A stretch of 64,000 nt of DNA from an uncultured Flavobacteriales bacterium (GTDB lineage Bacteria > Bacteroidota > Bacteroidia > Flavobacteriales_D > Crocinitomicaceae), in the NCBI GenBank assembly GCA_937876195.1, contig CALEIK010000013.1, positions 1 to 64,000 of the forward strand. Direction: 5' to 3'. The notes beneath the pieces were generated by a model. That model was not told the origin of the DNA, searched no databases, and worked only from the letters and a program-made list of their open reading frames with translations. Position 1 is the first letter of the stretch, and the number at the start of each line of letters is the position of its first letter. Below, in pieces: positions 1 through 8,401 of this stretch. Made by a program: the position numbers and the translations under genes.

Positions 1-55
1 ACCCCCGACCTGCTGATTACAAATCAGCTGCTCTAGCCAGCTGAGCTACATCGGC
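1..55 (-). tRNA. tRNA-Thr (TGT), partial
   Basis: The reverse complement begins GCCGATGTAGCTCAG, the usual 5' acceptor strand and D-arm, followed by a 5-bp anticodon stem (GCTGA/TCAGC) around the loop TTTGTAA. The anticodon is TGT, which reads ACA threonine codons. The T-arm and 3' acceptor strand lie beyond the left edge. In Bacteroidota, hpf is commonly followed by a tRNA cluster leading to tuf, secE and nusG, so this is probably the first tRNA of that cluster. Confidence 0.93.
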
Positions 56-167
56 ACTTAAGTGTTTTTATCAGTATTTTAAAGAACTTTTAAACGTTTT
101 CCCCTTCAATTAGGGAGTGCAAATTTAGGAAAGAATTTCTTTATAACAAGCATATTTTATTTTTTTT

Positions 168-200
168 TGAAAAAAAAATGGAGAGCGATTAACTCCCCAT
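168..200 (-). terminator. Rho-independent terminator after hpf
   Basis: Read on the minus strand, ATGGGGAG and CTCTCCAT (193-200 and 178-185) form an 8-bp stem with one G-U pair and a 7-nt loop, followed by a run of about nine T. It lies 25 nt past the hpf stop and separates hpf from the tRNA gene. Confidence 0.75.
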
Positions 201-224
201 CTGTAATTGCTTTATAACTACCAC

Positions 225-518
225 TTAAACTACCTTCTCTTTATGTCTGGCAACTTGTTTTTTTAGGGCTTGTACTGCTAGATCAGCGGCCTCTTCAAAA
301 CTTTTACATTGCTTTCTTGCGAACAATTCATTACCCGGTAAAAGGATCTTGACTTCAGCGACTTTATTCTCATTGCCTTCGTTATTTTCAAGCTTTAAAT
401 ATACGTCACTTGCAATGATGTTGTCGTACATTAATTCCAATTTTCCGATTTTCTCTCGGATGAAATCAATTAACTTCTGGTCTGCTGTAAAATTTACGGT
501 GTTTACTTTAAAATCCAT
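225..518 (-). CDS. hpf: Ribosome hibernation-promoting factor, short HPF/RaiA type
   Basis: The 97-residue product has the beta-alpha-beta-beta-beta-alpha pattern and size of the short HPF/YfiA family, which binds the decoding region of the 30S subunit in stationary phase and stops translation. Visible signs are the N-terminal strand ending VNFTADQKLIDFI, a lysine-rich first helix, and a basic C-terminal helix with KKQVARHKEKVV. There is no C-terminal dimerisation domain, so 100S formation, if it occurs, would need a partner. It starts 4 nt after the xerC stop and is probably cotranscribed with rpsU and xerC; a terminator follows at 168-200. The family call is firm, but HPF and RaiA cannot be told apart here. 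Confidence 0.92.
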   Translation of the reverse strand: MDFKVNTVNFTADQKLIDFIREKIGKLELMYDNIIASDVYLKLENNEGNENKVAEVKILLPGNELFARKQCKSFEEAADLAVQALKKQVARHKEKVV

Positions 519-522
519 GGCC

Positions 523-1398
523 CTACTTTTTTTGTCCTCTTGGATGGGACTGTGAATAAATATTTGTTAACTGTGCGAAAGAATTATGGGTGTATATTTG
601 AGTTGCCGATAAATTTGCATGTCCTAATATTTCCTTCAATACTTCCAACCCAGCTCCATTGTTGAGCATGTGTGTTGCAAAGGTATGCCTTAAGACATGC
701 GGACTCTTTTTCCTTAATCCCGTCACCTTTCCAAGGTAATCATTTATTTTTCTATAGACAAACTTCGGGTATAGTTTTTTACCACTTTTTAACACAAGCA
801 AACAATCTGTCTCTGTCGCGATTTCAGCTTTCAAATAATTGTACTTTTTGATGAGTTCATTCAACTCACCAGAAATAGGAATAATACGCTCCTTGTTTCT
901 CTTTCCAAGTACTTTTATTCTATCCGTTTGCACATTATTACTCTTCATCTCAACCAACTCACTGGATCGAATTCCTGTTTGATATAAAAGCTCAAACATC
1001 AGTTGATCGCGCACACCGTCAAAATCACCCTCAAAAAGTGGCTGCATCTTTTCGGCTTCCAATTCGTTCTGCTGAGCGAAGGAAGGGAGTTGTTTCTTGG
1101 TTTTTGGACCTACAACTGTTTGTGTCGGGTTTATTAAAACCACACCTTCCTTTTGTAACCACCTGAAATAGGTTCTTAATGAAGACAGTTTTCTGTTGAC
1201 TGTTAATGGTGAAGCATCCTCCTCCAACAATGCCACTACCCATCCTCTGATTACCTTGCTTGTAATTTCAGTAATTGTTCGGTGATCAATGGATCCAACA
1301 AACTCAAAAAACTGGGTGAGGTCTTTGTTGTACGCAACAACTGTGTGCTCAGAAAATCTCTTCTCGGTTTGAGCATACTTTAAAAAATCATCGCGCAT
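523..1398 (-). CDS. xerC: Tyrosine recombinase XerC/XerD family
   Basis: The 291-residue protein is a site-specific recombinase of the XerC/D type, which resolves chromosome dimers at dif. An N-terminal SAM-like core-binding domain covers about residues 1-95. The catalytic domain carries R144 (TGIRSSEL), K166, H234 and R237 (HVLRHTF), H260 (LGHA) and the nucleophile Y269 (IYTH), so it is complete. An in-frame ATG at 1413 would add five residues, but that codon lies inside the rpsU terminator hairpin, so ATG 1398 is preferred. The rpsU-xerC-hpf order is common in Bacteroidota, which favours XerC over XerD; sequence alone does not decide. Confidence 0.88.
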   Translation of the reverse strand: MRDDFLKYAQTEKRFSEHTVVAYNKDLTQFFEFVGSIDHRTITEITSKVIRGWVVALLEEDASPLTVNRKLSSLRTYFRWLQKEGVVLINPTQTVVGPKTKKQLPSFAQQNELEAEKMQPLFEGDFDGVRDQLMFELLYQTGIRSSELVEMKSNNVQTDRIKVLGKRNKERIIPISGELNELIKKYNYLKAEIATETDCLLVLKSGKKLYPKFVYRKINDYLGKVTGLRKKSPHVLRHTFATHMLNNGAGLEVLKEILGHANLSATQIYTHNSFAQLTNIYSQSHPRGQKK

Positions 1399-1402
1399 AA
1401 AA

Positions 1403-1424
1403 AAAGGAGCCATATAGCTCCTTT
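1403..1424 (-). terminator. Hairpin terminator/attenuator between rpsU and xerC
   Basis: On the minus strand AAAGGAGC (1424-1417) pairs with GCTCCTTT (1410-1403) around a 6-nt loop, and further T residues follow. It lies 30 nt past the rpsU stop and directly upstream of the xerC start at 1398. It probably ends most rpsU transcripts, with readthrough supplying xerC and hpf. Confidence 0.72.
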
Positions 1425-1453
1425 AACGTATTTTGATACAATAATGTTTCAAT

Positions 1454-1645
1454 CTAGATTTCAGCAGACTGCATTCTTTGCTTGTAAGCAGCACGAATTT
1501 TTTCTTGTCTTTTGATAATAGAAGGCTTTGTAAACTCACGACGCTCTCTCAATTCTCTCATCACTTTCGTTTTCTCGAATTTCTTCTTGTACTTCTTGAT
1601 CGCTCTTTCGATGTTTTCTCCTTCTTTAACTGGAATAATTAACAT
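1454..1645 (-). CDS. rpsU: 30S ribosomal protein bS21
   Basis: The 63-residue, strongly basic protein begins MLIIPVKEGENIERAIKKYKKKF and continues RELRERREFTKPS, the standard bS21 pattern. It sits on the 30S platform near the 3' end of 16S rRNA. In Bacteroidota, bS21 with bS18 and bS6 is known to hold the anti-Shine-Dalgarno sequence, with Tyr54 as a contact; Tyr is present here at position 54 (IRAAYKQ). The 5' leader is about 80 nt and shows no strong Shine-Dalgarno sequence just before the ATG. A promoter lies at 1733-1762 and a terminator at 1403-1424. Confidence 0.97.
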   Translation of the reverse strand: MLIIPVKEGENIERAIKKYKKKFEKTKVMRELRERREFTKPSIIKRQEKIRAAYKQRMQSAEI

Positions 1646-1732
1646 ATCTAATCTCTATTTTAAACTTTAATGTCTTGTCGACTTTTCTCTTTTTCCTTCA
1701 AAAATCAATCGCTTTTCAGCTGAATTGGACGG

Positions 1733-1762
1733 CAAATATACAACTATAAATTAAAATGCAAT
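1733..1762 (-). promoter_or_regulatory. Bacteroidota-type promoter of rpsU
   Basis: On the minus strand a TATATTTG box (1740-1733) matches the TAnnTTTG -7 consensus exactly, and TTG lies 18 nt upstream (1761-1759) at the -33 position. The predicted start near 1726 gives a leader of about 80 nt. It sits just beyond the 3' end of the acyl-CoA dehydrogenase gene. Confidence 0.7.
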
Positions 1763-1765
1763 ACC

Positions 1766-2905
1766 TTATTTTAAAATTTCTCTTGAAATAACAACTTTTT
1801 GAATTTCAGAGGTTCCTTCCCCTATTGTCATTAGCTTTGCATCGCGTAAATACTTTTCTGCGGGATACTCCTTCGTGTATCCATAACCGCCCATAATCTG
1901 AACGGCTTCATTACCGCATTTAACAGCAACCTCACTTGAATAGTACTTTGCATACGCACCTTCTTTTGTCATAGGAAGTTTGTTGTTTTTCAAATATGCC
2001 GCTTGATAAGTCAATAACTCTGCTGCTTCGACTTCTGTCGCCATGTCTGCCAACTTAAATGCAATGGCTTGAAATGAACCAATCGGTTTTCCAAATTGCT
2101 CTCTTTCCTTCGCGTATTTCACGGATGCTTCATATGCACCACGTGCAACACCACAACTCAATGCAGCGATTGAAATTCTTCCTCCATCAAGCACTTGCAT
2201 GGCTTGAATAAACCCTTGTCCAACTTCACCAATCACATTCTCTTCAGGAACGCGTACATTGTCAAAAATCAATTCAGCTGTTTCACTTGCTCTAACTCCT
2301 AACTTATCTTTAATCTTTACAGCTGAAAATCCAGGTGTTCCCTTTTCAACGATAAAAGCTGTGATTCCTTTGCTATCAAGTAACTCTCCTGTTCTTACCA
2401 AAACAACAGATACATCTCCTGAAAGACCATGTGTAATCCAATTCTTTGCTCCGTTGATTACCCATTCGTTTCCATCCTTCACGGCTGTGGTCTTCATACG
2501 CATTGCATCAGAACCTGTATTTGGTTCTGTCAATCCCCATGCTCCGATAAACTCTCCAGACGCCAATTTTGGCAAATATTTTTGCTTTTGAGCCTCAGTG
2601 CCATGATAATAAATATGTCCAGTGCACAATGAATTGTGCGCCGCTACACTTAAACCTACTCCTCCACACACTTTGCCTAATTCCATCAATGCAGTTGCGT
2701 ACTCGAAGTAACCAAATCCGCTACCACCATATTGTTCAGGAATATAAATTCCTAGCAATCCAAGTTCGCCCATTTTTTTCATGGTGTCCACAGGAAAAAA
2801 TTCCTGATCATCCCACTTATTCATGTTCGGTCGGATTTCCTTCTCAGCAAAGTCACGCACCATTTGTGCAATCATTTCTTGATTTTCGTTTAAGTCGAAA
2901 TTCAT
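1766..2905 (-). CDS. Acyl-CoA dehydrogenase (short-chain/butyryl-CoA type)
   Basis: The 379-residue flavoprotein catalyses alpha,beta-dehydrogenation of acyl-CoA in fatty-acid or branched-chain amino-acid breakdown, passing electrons to an electron-transfer flavoprotein. The N-terminal helical domain contains EQYGGSGFGYFEY; the signature WGLTEPNTGSDA lies near residues 120-132; the C-terminal domain ends with RDAKLMTIGEGTSEIQ. The glutamate of GEGTSE (about residue 363) is at the catalytic-base position of short/medium-chain enzymes. The length is normal for the family. No beta-oxidation genes are adjacent, so the substrate cannot be fixed. It appears to be a single-gene unit before the rpsU promoter. 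Confidence 0.93.
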   Translation of the reverse strand: MNFDLNENQEMIAQMVRDFAEKEIRPNMNKWDDQEFFPVDTMKKMGELGLLGIYIPEQYGGSGFGYFEYATALMELGKVCGGVGLSVAAHNSLCTGHIYYHGTEAQKQKYLPKLASGEFIGAWGLTEPNTGSDAMRMKTTAVKDGNEWVINGAKNWITHGLSGDVSVVLVRTGELLDSKGITAFIVEKGTPGFSAVKIKDKLGVRASETAELIFDNVRVPEENVIGEVGQGFIQAMQVLDGGRISIAALSCGVARGAYEASVKYAKEREQFGKPIGSFQAIAFKLADMATEVEAAELLTYQAAYLKNNKLPMTKEGAYAKYYSSEVAVKCGNEAVQIMGGYGYTKEYPAEKYLRDAKLMTIGEGTSEIQKVVISREILK

Positions 2906-2941
2906 CGTTATTTTCTATTTAAAATTGTTGATTAGTCATTT

Positions 2942-3472
2942 TTAATAAGTCGCTAAATTAACAATATTGTCAGAAAATGATGTTAATTTTTTTGTTCCAT
3001 CTAAAAAACTTAGTTCAACTAAGAAGTTAAACCCATGAATTATTCCACCAGATTTGGTGATTAATAAGGCCGCTGCTTCCGCTGAACCACCAGTTGCAAG
3101 TAAATCATCGTGAAGTAAAATTCGCTGCCCAGGTTTTATTGCATCGGTGTGCATTTCGATGGATGCTGTGCCGTATTCAAGCGCATAATCATGGCTGATT
3201 TTATCGTAGGGAAGCTTGCCCTTTTTTCGCACCAAAATAAATGGAATTCCCAATCGCATCGCAAGAGGGTATCCGAATAAAAAACCGCGACTTTCAATTC
3301 CAGCAATGGCGTCAATCGACTGGTTTTGATATACATCAACGAGATGATCCAGCACCAAATTCGATAGTTCAGGATTCATCATGATGGGTGTAATATCCTT
3401 AAATATAATCCCCTTCTTGGGGAAATCAGGAACATCTCGAATGCTCTCCTTTAAATGTTCTTCAATATTCAT
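2942..3472 (-). CDS. apt: Adenine phosphoribosyltransferase
   Basis: The 176-residue protein converts adenine and PRPP to AMP in purine salvage. It has the start IRDVPDFPKKGIIFKDITP, the base-binding loop SRGFLFG (residues 61-67) and the PRPP loop LLHDDLLATGGSA (119-131), all typical of Apt. The length matches the family. Its start overlaps the stop of the upstream helix-hairpin-helix gene by 4 nt (ATGA arrangement), so the two are probably translationally coupled. Confidence 0.96.
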   Translation of the reverse strand: MNIEEHLKESIRDVPDFPKKGIIFKDITPIMMNPELSNLVLDHLVDVYQNQSIDAIAGIESRGFLFGYPLAMRLGIPFILVRKKGKLPYDKISHDYALEYGTASIEMHTDAIKPGQRILLHDDLLATGGSAEAAALLITKSGGIIHGFNFLVELSFLDGTKKLTSFSDNIVNLATY

Positions 3473-4317
3473 TTACATTCCAAATAGGGTTCTATTTTGT
3501 TGTATAGCTCCTGATTAATAATCTTAGATTCTTTAATTTCCCTCACTTCTCGATAGCTTTCTTTGTGCAAACGCATTTTTACAATGGAATTCGCAACGCC
3601 ATAAGAAATATAGGGATGATTTTTTAATTCTTCCAGTGTAGCTGTATTGATGTTAATTTTTGAAATCACACCCGTAACATTCACGTAAGGCTTTACTTTC
3701 TCGAACTTCTCATGATCAAAATTCCATATTTCAAGCAATTGTTCCTTGGAAATAAATCCTCCCAATTGATTCCGATATTCTACTATTTTCTTTGCGAAAT
3801 AAGGTCCAATTCCAGGTATAGTTTCCAATCCTTCCTGACCAGAAGTGTTAATATCAATGACTATAATCTCCCTTTCCACCGATTTTTCCGAATTAAAGGT
3901 CTTCTTCGGAGAGTAAATCACTGAGTCTTTGATTAAACGAAAAAGTTGATCTGGAATAACAAAAATGGAGGCCAGCTCATCTTCTGAGTGAATTCCTCGT
4001 TTGGAAAATTTCACCACAATTTCAGACTGCTTTTGTGATAGACCAAGCTGTTGCCAGTCCGACTCAGAATATGTCTTGGGATCAAATTTAGTTTTCGGTG
4101 CTTTGTACTTGCTTTTCTTGTACTTTCTCTTCGAATAGCTATTTGATTCCTTTTTTTTCTTAACTATTTCCAGGTGCAACTGTCTCGCCGCCTCGTGGGT
4201 AATTGATGTGTGCTGCGATGAAAAGGATGCTGTCAGAATTCTAGGCATAACCGCAACGACCAAGCACACTAGCGTCAGCCAAAAAATAGCTCTTCTATTT
4301 CGTTTAGAGATAGGCAT
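3469..4317 (-). CDS. Membrane-anchored helix-hairpin-helix protein, ComEA-like
   Basis: The 282-residue protein has one membrane segment (about residues 10-30) after a basic N-terminus, a lysine/tyrosine-rich linker (53-78), then repeated helix-hairpin-helix units. The clearest are TIPGIGPYFAKKIVEYR (about 154-196), introduced by IDINTSGQEGLE, and ININTATLEELKNHPYIS (about 221-260); a weaker unit lies at 87-121. Such repeats bind DNA backbone non-specifically, and ComEA uses one pair to take up DNA. The single N-terminal anchor would place them in the periplasm. It overlaps apt by 4 nt and shares one base with the symporter stop, so it is the middle gene of an operon. A role in DNA uptake is an inference. 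Confidence 0.8.
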   Translation of the reverse strand: MPISKRNRRAIFWLTLVCLVVAVMPRILTASFSSQHTSITHEAARQLHLEIVKKKKESNSYSKRKYKKSKYKAPKTKFDPKTYSESDWQQLGLSQKQSEIVVKFSKRGIHSEDELASIFVIPDQLFRLIKDSVIYSPKKTFNSEKSVEREIIVIDINTSGQEGLETIPGIGPYFAKKIVEYRNQLGGFISKEQLLEIWNFDHEKFEKVKPYVNVTGVISKININTATLEELKNHPYISYGVANSIVKMRLHKESYREVREIKESKIINQELYNKIEPYLECK

Positions 4318-5915
4318 TATCCCTTTTTAATGGCAGCCCTGAAACGCTTCAATTCTTCCTTCGCTTTTGGGGCAAGAATAAACAGTCCAATCATATTAGG
4401 AACGAGCATAGCAAAGATCATGGCGTCAGAGAAACCAATCACTGAATTCAAGCTTGCCGCAGCACCAACGATTACAAATAAACAAAAAAGTCCTTTATAA
4501 GTATACTCAACTCTTTTTGTTCTTCCGAACAAGTAAGACCATGCTTGGTAACCATAATATGACCATGAAATCATTGTACTAAACGCAAACAAGATAACTG
4601 CAACAGTTAATACATATGGAAACCATGATATGACAGAACCAAAAGCAGATGAAGTCAATAAAACAGCCGCAGCGTCATCCATACCTGCATTTTCTGGGCT
4701 TACCGCACCTGTAATAATTAAAACAAGAGCTGTCATTGTACACACGATTACGGTGTCAATAAATGGTTCTAACAATGCTACCAATCCCTCACTAGCCGCA
4801 TATTTTGTTTTCACTGCAGAGTGCGCAATAGAAGCAGATCCAATTCCTGCTTCATTTGAAAAAGCTGCTCTTTTAAATCCTTGAATAAGTACTCCAACAA
4901 AACCACCTGCAATTCCTGCGCCTGTGAAAGCTCCATCTAGGATCGCTCCAAATGCTGCACCAATCATATCATATTTAGCACAGAGAATAATTATTGCCGC
5001 AAGCACATAAATTCCAACCATAAAAGGCACGATTTTATCAGTCACTTTTGCAATTTTCTTGATTCCACCGATGATTACTATACCGACAAGAACGGCCATC
5101 ACAATTCCAAATACCCAACCGTACCCGTTGACAAAACTATCTTCTCCACCAGTGATACTTTCAAACATTCTAAAAGCTTGATTCACCTGAAACATATTTC
5201 CACCGCCAAACGATCCGCCAATACACATAATTGCAAAAAGAGCTGCAAGGACTTTCCCAAATCCACCCATTCGCATCTCTTTCAAGCCATTTCTTAGATA
5301 ATACATGGGGCCACCGAATACTGTTCCTTTCTCATCAATCTCCCTGTATTTTACACCAAGTGTACATTCTGTAAATTTTGATGCCATTCCAATAAGACCT
5401 GCAATAATCATCCAAAATGTCGCACCAGGCCCACCCAAAGACAAAGCAATCGCTACCCCGGCAATATTACCCAGTCCAACTGTTGCGGACAGCGCAGCGG
5501 TCAATGCCTGAAAGTGAGAAACTTCTCCGTGGTGATCTCCTTCCTTCTGTTCCACGCGGATCGTATCAATAATATCACCATCTACAGTATGTACATTATC
5601 CGAAGCTTCTACATGATCGTCACCACCTGATTCAATTTTGTCATATTTTCCCCTTACAATATTGATCGCTGTACCAAATCCACTGATATTAATCAATTTG
5701 AAATAGAATGTAAAAAACAAAGCGCCCAATACAAGAACTATAAGCACCCATGGAATTTGTATTTTTTCCGTGAACGGAATAGCATAAAAAATTGAACTCA
5801 CGAACCAACCTGTATAATCACCAAATTTCTCATCAATGATTTGATCGATTCCCTTCTCTTGCGCGAAGTTTATAAATGGGATAAATAGTGCTAATATTCC
5901 AAGAAATACTTTCAT
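4317..5915 (-). CDS. Alanine:cation symporter (AGCS family)
   Basis: The 532-residue polytopic protein belongs to the AGCS family, which takes up alanine or glycine with sodium. Characteristic stretches are LSATVGLGNIAGVAIAL, GPGATFWMIIAGLIGMASKFTE, and the later segment FKRAAFSNEAGIGSASIAH. The N-terminus has a hydrophobic segment and a second one around residues 55-75. A charged, histidine- and aspartate-rich loop lies at about 90-130 before the conserved core, making this protein longer than most members. It is first in the operon with the helix-hairpin-helix gene and apt. A -7 box lies at 5954-5961. Confidence 0.93.
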   Translation of the reverse strand: MKVFLGILALFIPFINFAQEKGIDQIIDEKFGDYTGWFVSSIFYAIPFTEKIQIPWVLIVLVLGALFFTFYFKLINISGFGTAINIVRGKYDKIESGGDDHVEASDNVHTVDGDIIDTIRVEQKEGDHHGEVSHFQALTAALSATVGLGNIAGVAIALSLGGPGATFWMIIAGLIGMASKFTECTLGVKYREIDEKGTVFGGPMYYLRNGLKEMRMGGFGKVLAALFAIMCIGGSFGGGNMFQVNQAFRMFESITGGEDSFVNGYGWVFGIVMAVLVGIVIIGGIKKIAKVTDKIVPFMVGIYVLAAIIILCAKYDMIGAAFGAILDGAFTGAGIAGGFVGVLIQGFKRAAFSNEAGIGSASIAHSAVKTKYAASEGLVALLEPFIDTVIVCTMTALVLIITGAVSPENAGMDDAAAVLLTSSAFGSVISWFPYVLTVAVILFAFSTMISWSYYGYQAWSYLFGRTKRVEYTYKGLFCLFVIVGAAASLNSVIGFSDAMIFAMLVPNMIGLFILAPKAKEELKRFRAAIKKG

Positions 5916-5953
5916 AATAATAGTTGCGTTTTTAGTTCAATTCTACGTTGTAA

Positions 5954-5961
5954 CAAATATA
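5954..5961 (-). promoter_or_regulatory. -7 box (TATATTTG) upstream of the symporter operon
   Basis: The minus strand reads TATATTTG, an exact TAnnTTTG match, 39 nt before the ATG at 5915. No clear -33 TTTG was found at the right distance, so only the -7 element is supported. Confidence 0.5.
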
Positions 5962-6010
5962 GTAATATATTCGAATCTGCTAAATATGCTCACTATGAAC
6001 GGTTTAAATT

Positions 6011-6898
6011 CTATGTAAACAACAATTCAAGCGATTCCTCTAGTGTCTTTGGATTGTAGTCCAATTCTTGCTTTGCTTTGGTTAAATCAAATCCCGTTTT
6101 GGGCGGTCGGTTTGCTGGTTGATTTAATACAGCACTTGAAATGCGAGTCACATTCTCCATCGAGTAATTAAAGTGATTGGCGATGCGCTCTACAATGGCA
6201 TAAATGGACATTGTTTCTGGACCTGAGATATGGAAGATTCCATTTTTGTCGCGCAGTGCAATTTCTACACATGCTTCTGCTAAATCATCAACAAACGTCG
6301 GTGCACGAAACTGGTCGTCAATGACGTTGATAGACGTGCGATTTTGTAAAGCATCTTTTGCCCATAGGATTAAATTGGATCGAGATAAATTGTTGCCTTT
6401 CCCGTAAACGATGATCGTCCTTACGATGGACCAGTTGGTGTATTTACTTCCTGTAAGAATCGTTTCTGCATCAAGCTTAGATTGACCATAAATACTAACT
6501 GGAGCTGGAGGATCATTTTCAGAATAGTTTCCCTTTGCTCCATCAAAGACAAAATCCGTTGAGACCAATTGAAAGTGAATATTTCGCACTGCGCACGCTT
6601 CAAAAAGATAGGCGGTTGCTTGTACGTTCACTTCGCGACATTCCACTTCATTTAGTTCGCAATAATCAACATTGGTTATGGCCGCAGTGTGAATAACATG
6701 TGTGGGATGTGTTTTTTCGAATACTTCACTAACCTCATCTAACTTCGTAATATCCAGGGGAAAATAATTTGCATCGGGACAACTAACATTGCGGTTCGTT
6801 CCTTTCGAAGTTGCTATATATTCAATCTGATGGCTTTGGCAGTATTCAACCAATTTCTGGCCCAACAAACCATTTGATCCCGTAATAAGTAGTTTCAT
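6011..6898 (-). CDS. NAD(P)-dependent SDR, dTDP-4-dehydrorhamnose reductase-like
   Basis: The 295-residue protein starts MKLLITGSNGLLGQKL, the Rossmann nucleotide-binding motif of extended SDRs. It has the RfbD-type sequence HTAAITNVDYCELN, LVSTDFVFDG, and the catalytic pair in YGQSKLDAE (Y137, K141). RfbD-like reductases make dTDP-rhamnose or related sugars, but no rml or polysaccharide genes are adjacent, so the substrate is unknown. ATG 6898 is chosen because the Rossmann motif begins there; an upstream ATG at 6919 would add seven residues. It lies 21 nt after the PspC gene and probably belongs to its operon. Confidence 0.85.
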   Translation of the reverse strand: MKLLITGSNGLLGQKLVEYCQSHQIEYIATSKGTNRNVSCPDANYFPLDITKLDEVSEVFEKTHPTHVIHTAAITNVDYCELNEVECREVNVQATAYLFEACAVRNIHFQLVSTDFVFDGAKGNYSENDPPAPVSIYGQSKLDAETILTGSKYTNWSIVRTIIVYGKGNNLSRSNLILWAKDALQNRTSINVIDDQFRAPTFVDDLAEACVEIALRDKNGIFHISGPETMSIYAIVERIANHFNYSMENVTRISSAVLNQPANRPPKTGFDLTKAKQELDYNPKTLEESLELLFT

Positions 6899-6919
6899 AA
6901 TATATTTAGCCTGTTGCAA

Positions 6920-7150
6920 TTATAGTTCCCAAATTGTATTTCTTCTTTTTCGCTGGAGCTTGAAATAATGTTTGTGCTCAAGTATCCATGCCATAATGAG
7001 GTAGATAAGCAAAGGAGAGCCCAATGCTATGAAGGACGAATAAATAAATCCTAGTCGTACTTTAGAACTATTGATTCCCAATTTTCTAGCCCACCACGCA
7101 CAAACACCGAAGGAACGCATTTCAAAAAAGAAGACAATTTTCTGTATCAT
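6920..7150 (-). CDS. PspC-domain small membrane protein
   Basis: The 76-residue protein resembles the PspC domain: a short amphipathic start, the pattern GVCAWWARKLGINSSKVRLGFIYSSF, and one long hydrophobic stretch (about residues 33-55, FIALGSPLLIYLIMAWIL), ending in a basic tail. In other bacteria PspC senses envelope stress, but stand-alone PspC proteins of Bacteroidota are mostly uncharacterised. The gene starts directly after the DUF2851 stop, so the two are very probably cotranscribed. Confidence 0.75.
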   Translation of the reverse strand: MIQKIVFFFEMRSFGVCAWWARKLGINSSKVRLGFIYSSFIALGSPLLIYLIMAWILEHKHYFKLQRKRRNTIWEL

Positions 7151-8320
7151 TTACTTATTTCCAATCAGTTTAAAACCTACCTCACAATCAAGGCATTTCT
7201 TACGACAACAATAATAGTTATATAAAGCCAAAAGTCCTTGTGAATCGAAGCTGTTTTTTGGAATTACGTTCAATCGTTTCCACTTTTCAACAATTGAATT
7301 ATTCTCTGGTGGCAATATTTCCAATAATTCAATTGCCTTGTCCCTGAATTGTTCATTCTCATCCTTCTCTGCTTTGAACCAAAGTAACGGAACTACCGCG
7401 TTTATAATCAATTGATGAATAATCCCATTCGAAAATGCAGGAGGTGTGTAATGCGTCTCGGATGTTGTCAATTTTATAAGCTGCTTGAATTCTGTGAGTA
7501 ATTCCTTGCTTGACAAATACAAAAACGCAATGTCAAAATCATAATGAGCAGCAAGCGCGGCAAATTGTTTGACTCTCACTGTAGGATAGTTCTTGGGGCG
7601 TGTACCCTTGAAATGCCATAACCGTGCATGTGTATTGTCCTGTCTCTGCTGTATCAAGCCACTTTCTGCCATGATTAATCGGTATTTTTCCTTGCTTGTT
7701 TTGATGGCACCTAACTGTTCTAGTGGTACTTTTCGAATGAGTTCCAAAAATCCGTGTTTGTTGATGGATGTCCCAAACGCATTGGCAATTAGGTGATAAA
7801 AGATAGATGCATCAGAACAGTTGAGATCTTTGAGCAGCGCAATCTTTTTATCTAGTTTTTCAATAATCATTTTGTGCTTCATTGCCTCCAAGAAAATGGG
7901 GTCTATACTGTGGATGAGCTTTGCGCAAGGAAAATCATTTGACTTAATGTACCGATGAATGGACTTTTTGTAGTGATCTTTGTCAATGAATTCCTTCAGT
8001 TCGATGGTAGGCAGCAGATAGTTGTTTTGATATACTGGCTTGTCGTACTCATACACAACGTGTAAAATTACACCATTGTAGAGACTGTCTGTATGGTGAT
8101 TGTGTCTGTACCAATCTGAGCTCTTGACATGAATTTCTATCTGTCCGTGAAATAAGATGTCATCTATTTTCACGCAGCCAAAACTGAAATCGGGTCCTTT
8201 TCTGTTGTCGTTTAACTGACCGACATCCATCACTTCTATTTTCGTTGCGTTGATGGGTTTTAGTAGATGAAAGGGAATACGCTTATCCTTCCATAACTGT
8301 TGTAGGTAATCTTCGTGCAT
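7151..8320 (-). CDS. DUF2851 family protein
   Basis: This 389-residue soluble protein matches the DUF2851 family of Bacteroidota. Characteristic stretches are QLWKDKRIPFHLL at the start, DNRKGPDFSFGCVKIDD, GQIEIHVKSSDWYRH and VILHVVYEYD, followed by a mostly helical second half. There is a cysteine-rich C-terminus (YYCCRKKCLDCEVG) that could bind a metal. The function of the family is unknown; the N-terminal half with charged beta strands resembles nuclease-like folds only superficially. It is first in a set with PspC and the SDR gene. Confidence 0.85.
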   Translation of the reverse strand: MHEDYLQQLWKDKRIPFHLLKPINATKIEVMDVGQLNDNRKGPDFSFGCVKIDDILFHGQIEIHVKSSDWYRHNHHTDSLYNGVILHVVYEYDKPVYQNNYLLPTIELKEFIDKDHYKKSIHRYIKSNDFPCAKLIHSIDPIFLEAMKHKMIIEKLDKKIALLKDLNCSDASIFYHLIANAFGTSINKHGFLELIRKVPLEQLGAIKTSKEKYRLIMAESGLIQQRQDNTHARLWHFKGTRPKNYPTVRVKQFAALAAHYDFDIAFLYLSSKELLTEFKQLIKLTTSETHYTPPAFSNGIIHQLIINAVVPLLWFKAEKDENEQFRDKAIELLEILPPENNSIVEKWKRLNVIPKNSFDSQGLLALYNYYCCRKKCLDCEVGFKLIGNK

Positions 8321-8349
8321 ACTAGTTAGGTTTGTATTGAAGATACAAA

Positions 8350-8377
8350 AAAAGCATCAACAAATGTTGATGCTTTT
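8350..8377 (-). terminator. Rho-independent terminator of the OmpA/PD40 gene
   Basis: AAAAGCATCAACA (8350-8362) is exactly complementary to 8365-8377, giving a 13-bp stem with a 2-nt loop. On the minus strand more T residues follow (a run of seven or more). It lies 25 nt after the stop of the OmpA/PD40 gene. Confidence 0.88.
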
Positions 8378-8401
8378 AAAAAATTTTAGAATGCTTCCGT
8401 T

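Noticed and set aside
1399..1413. Upstream ATG for xerC at 1413
   Set aside because: It lies in the loop of the rpsU terminator and would encode part of its T-run; the family start fits ATG 1398.
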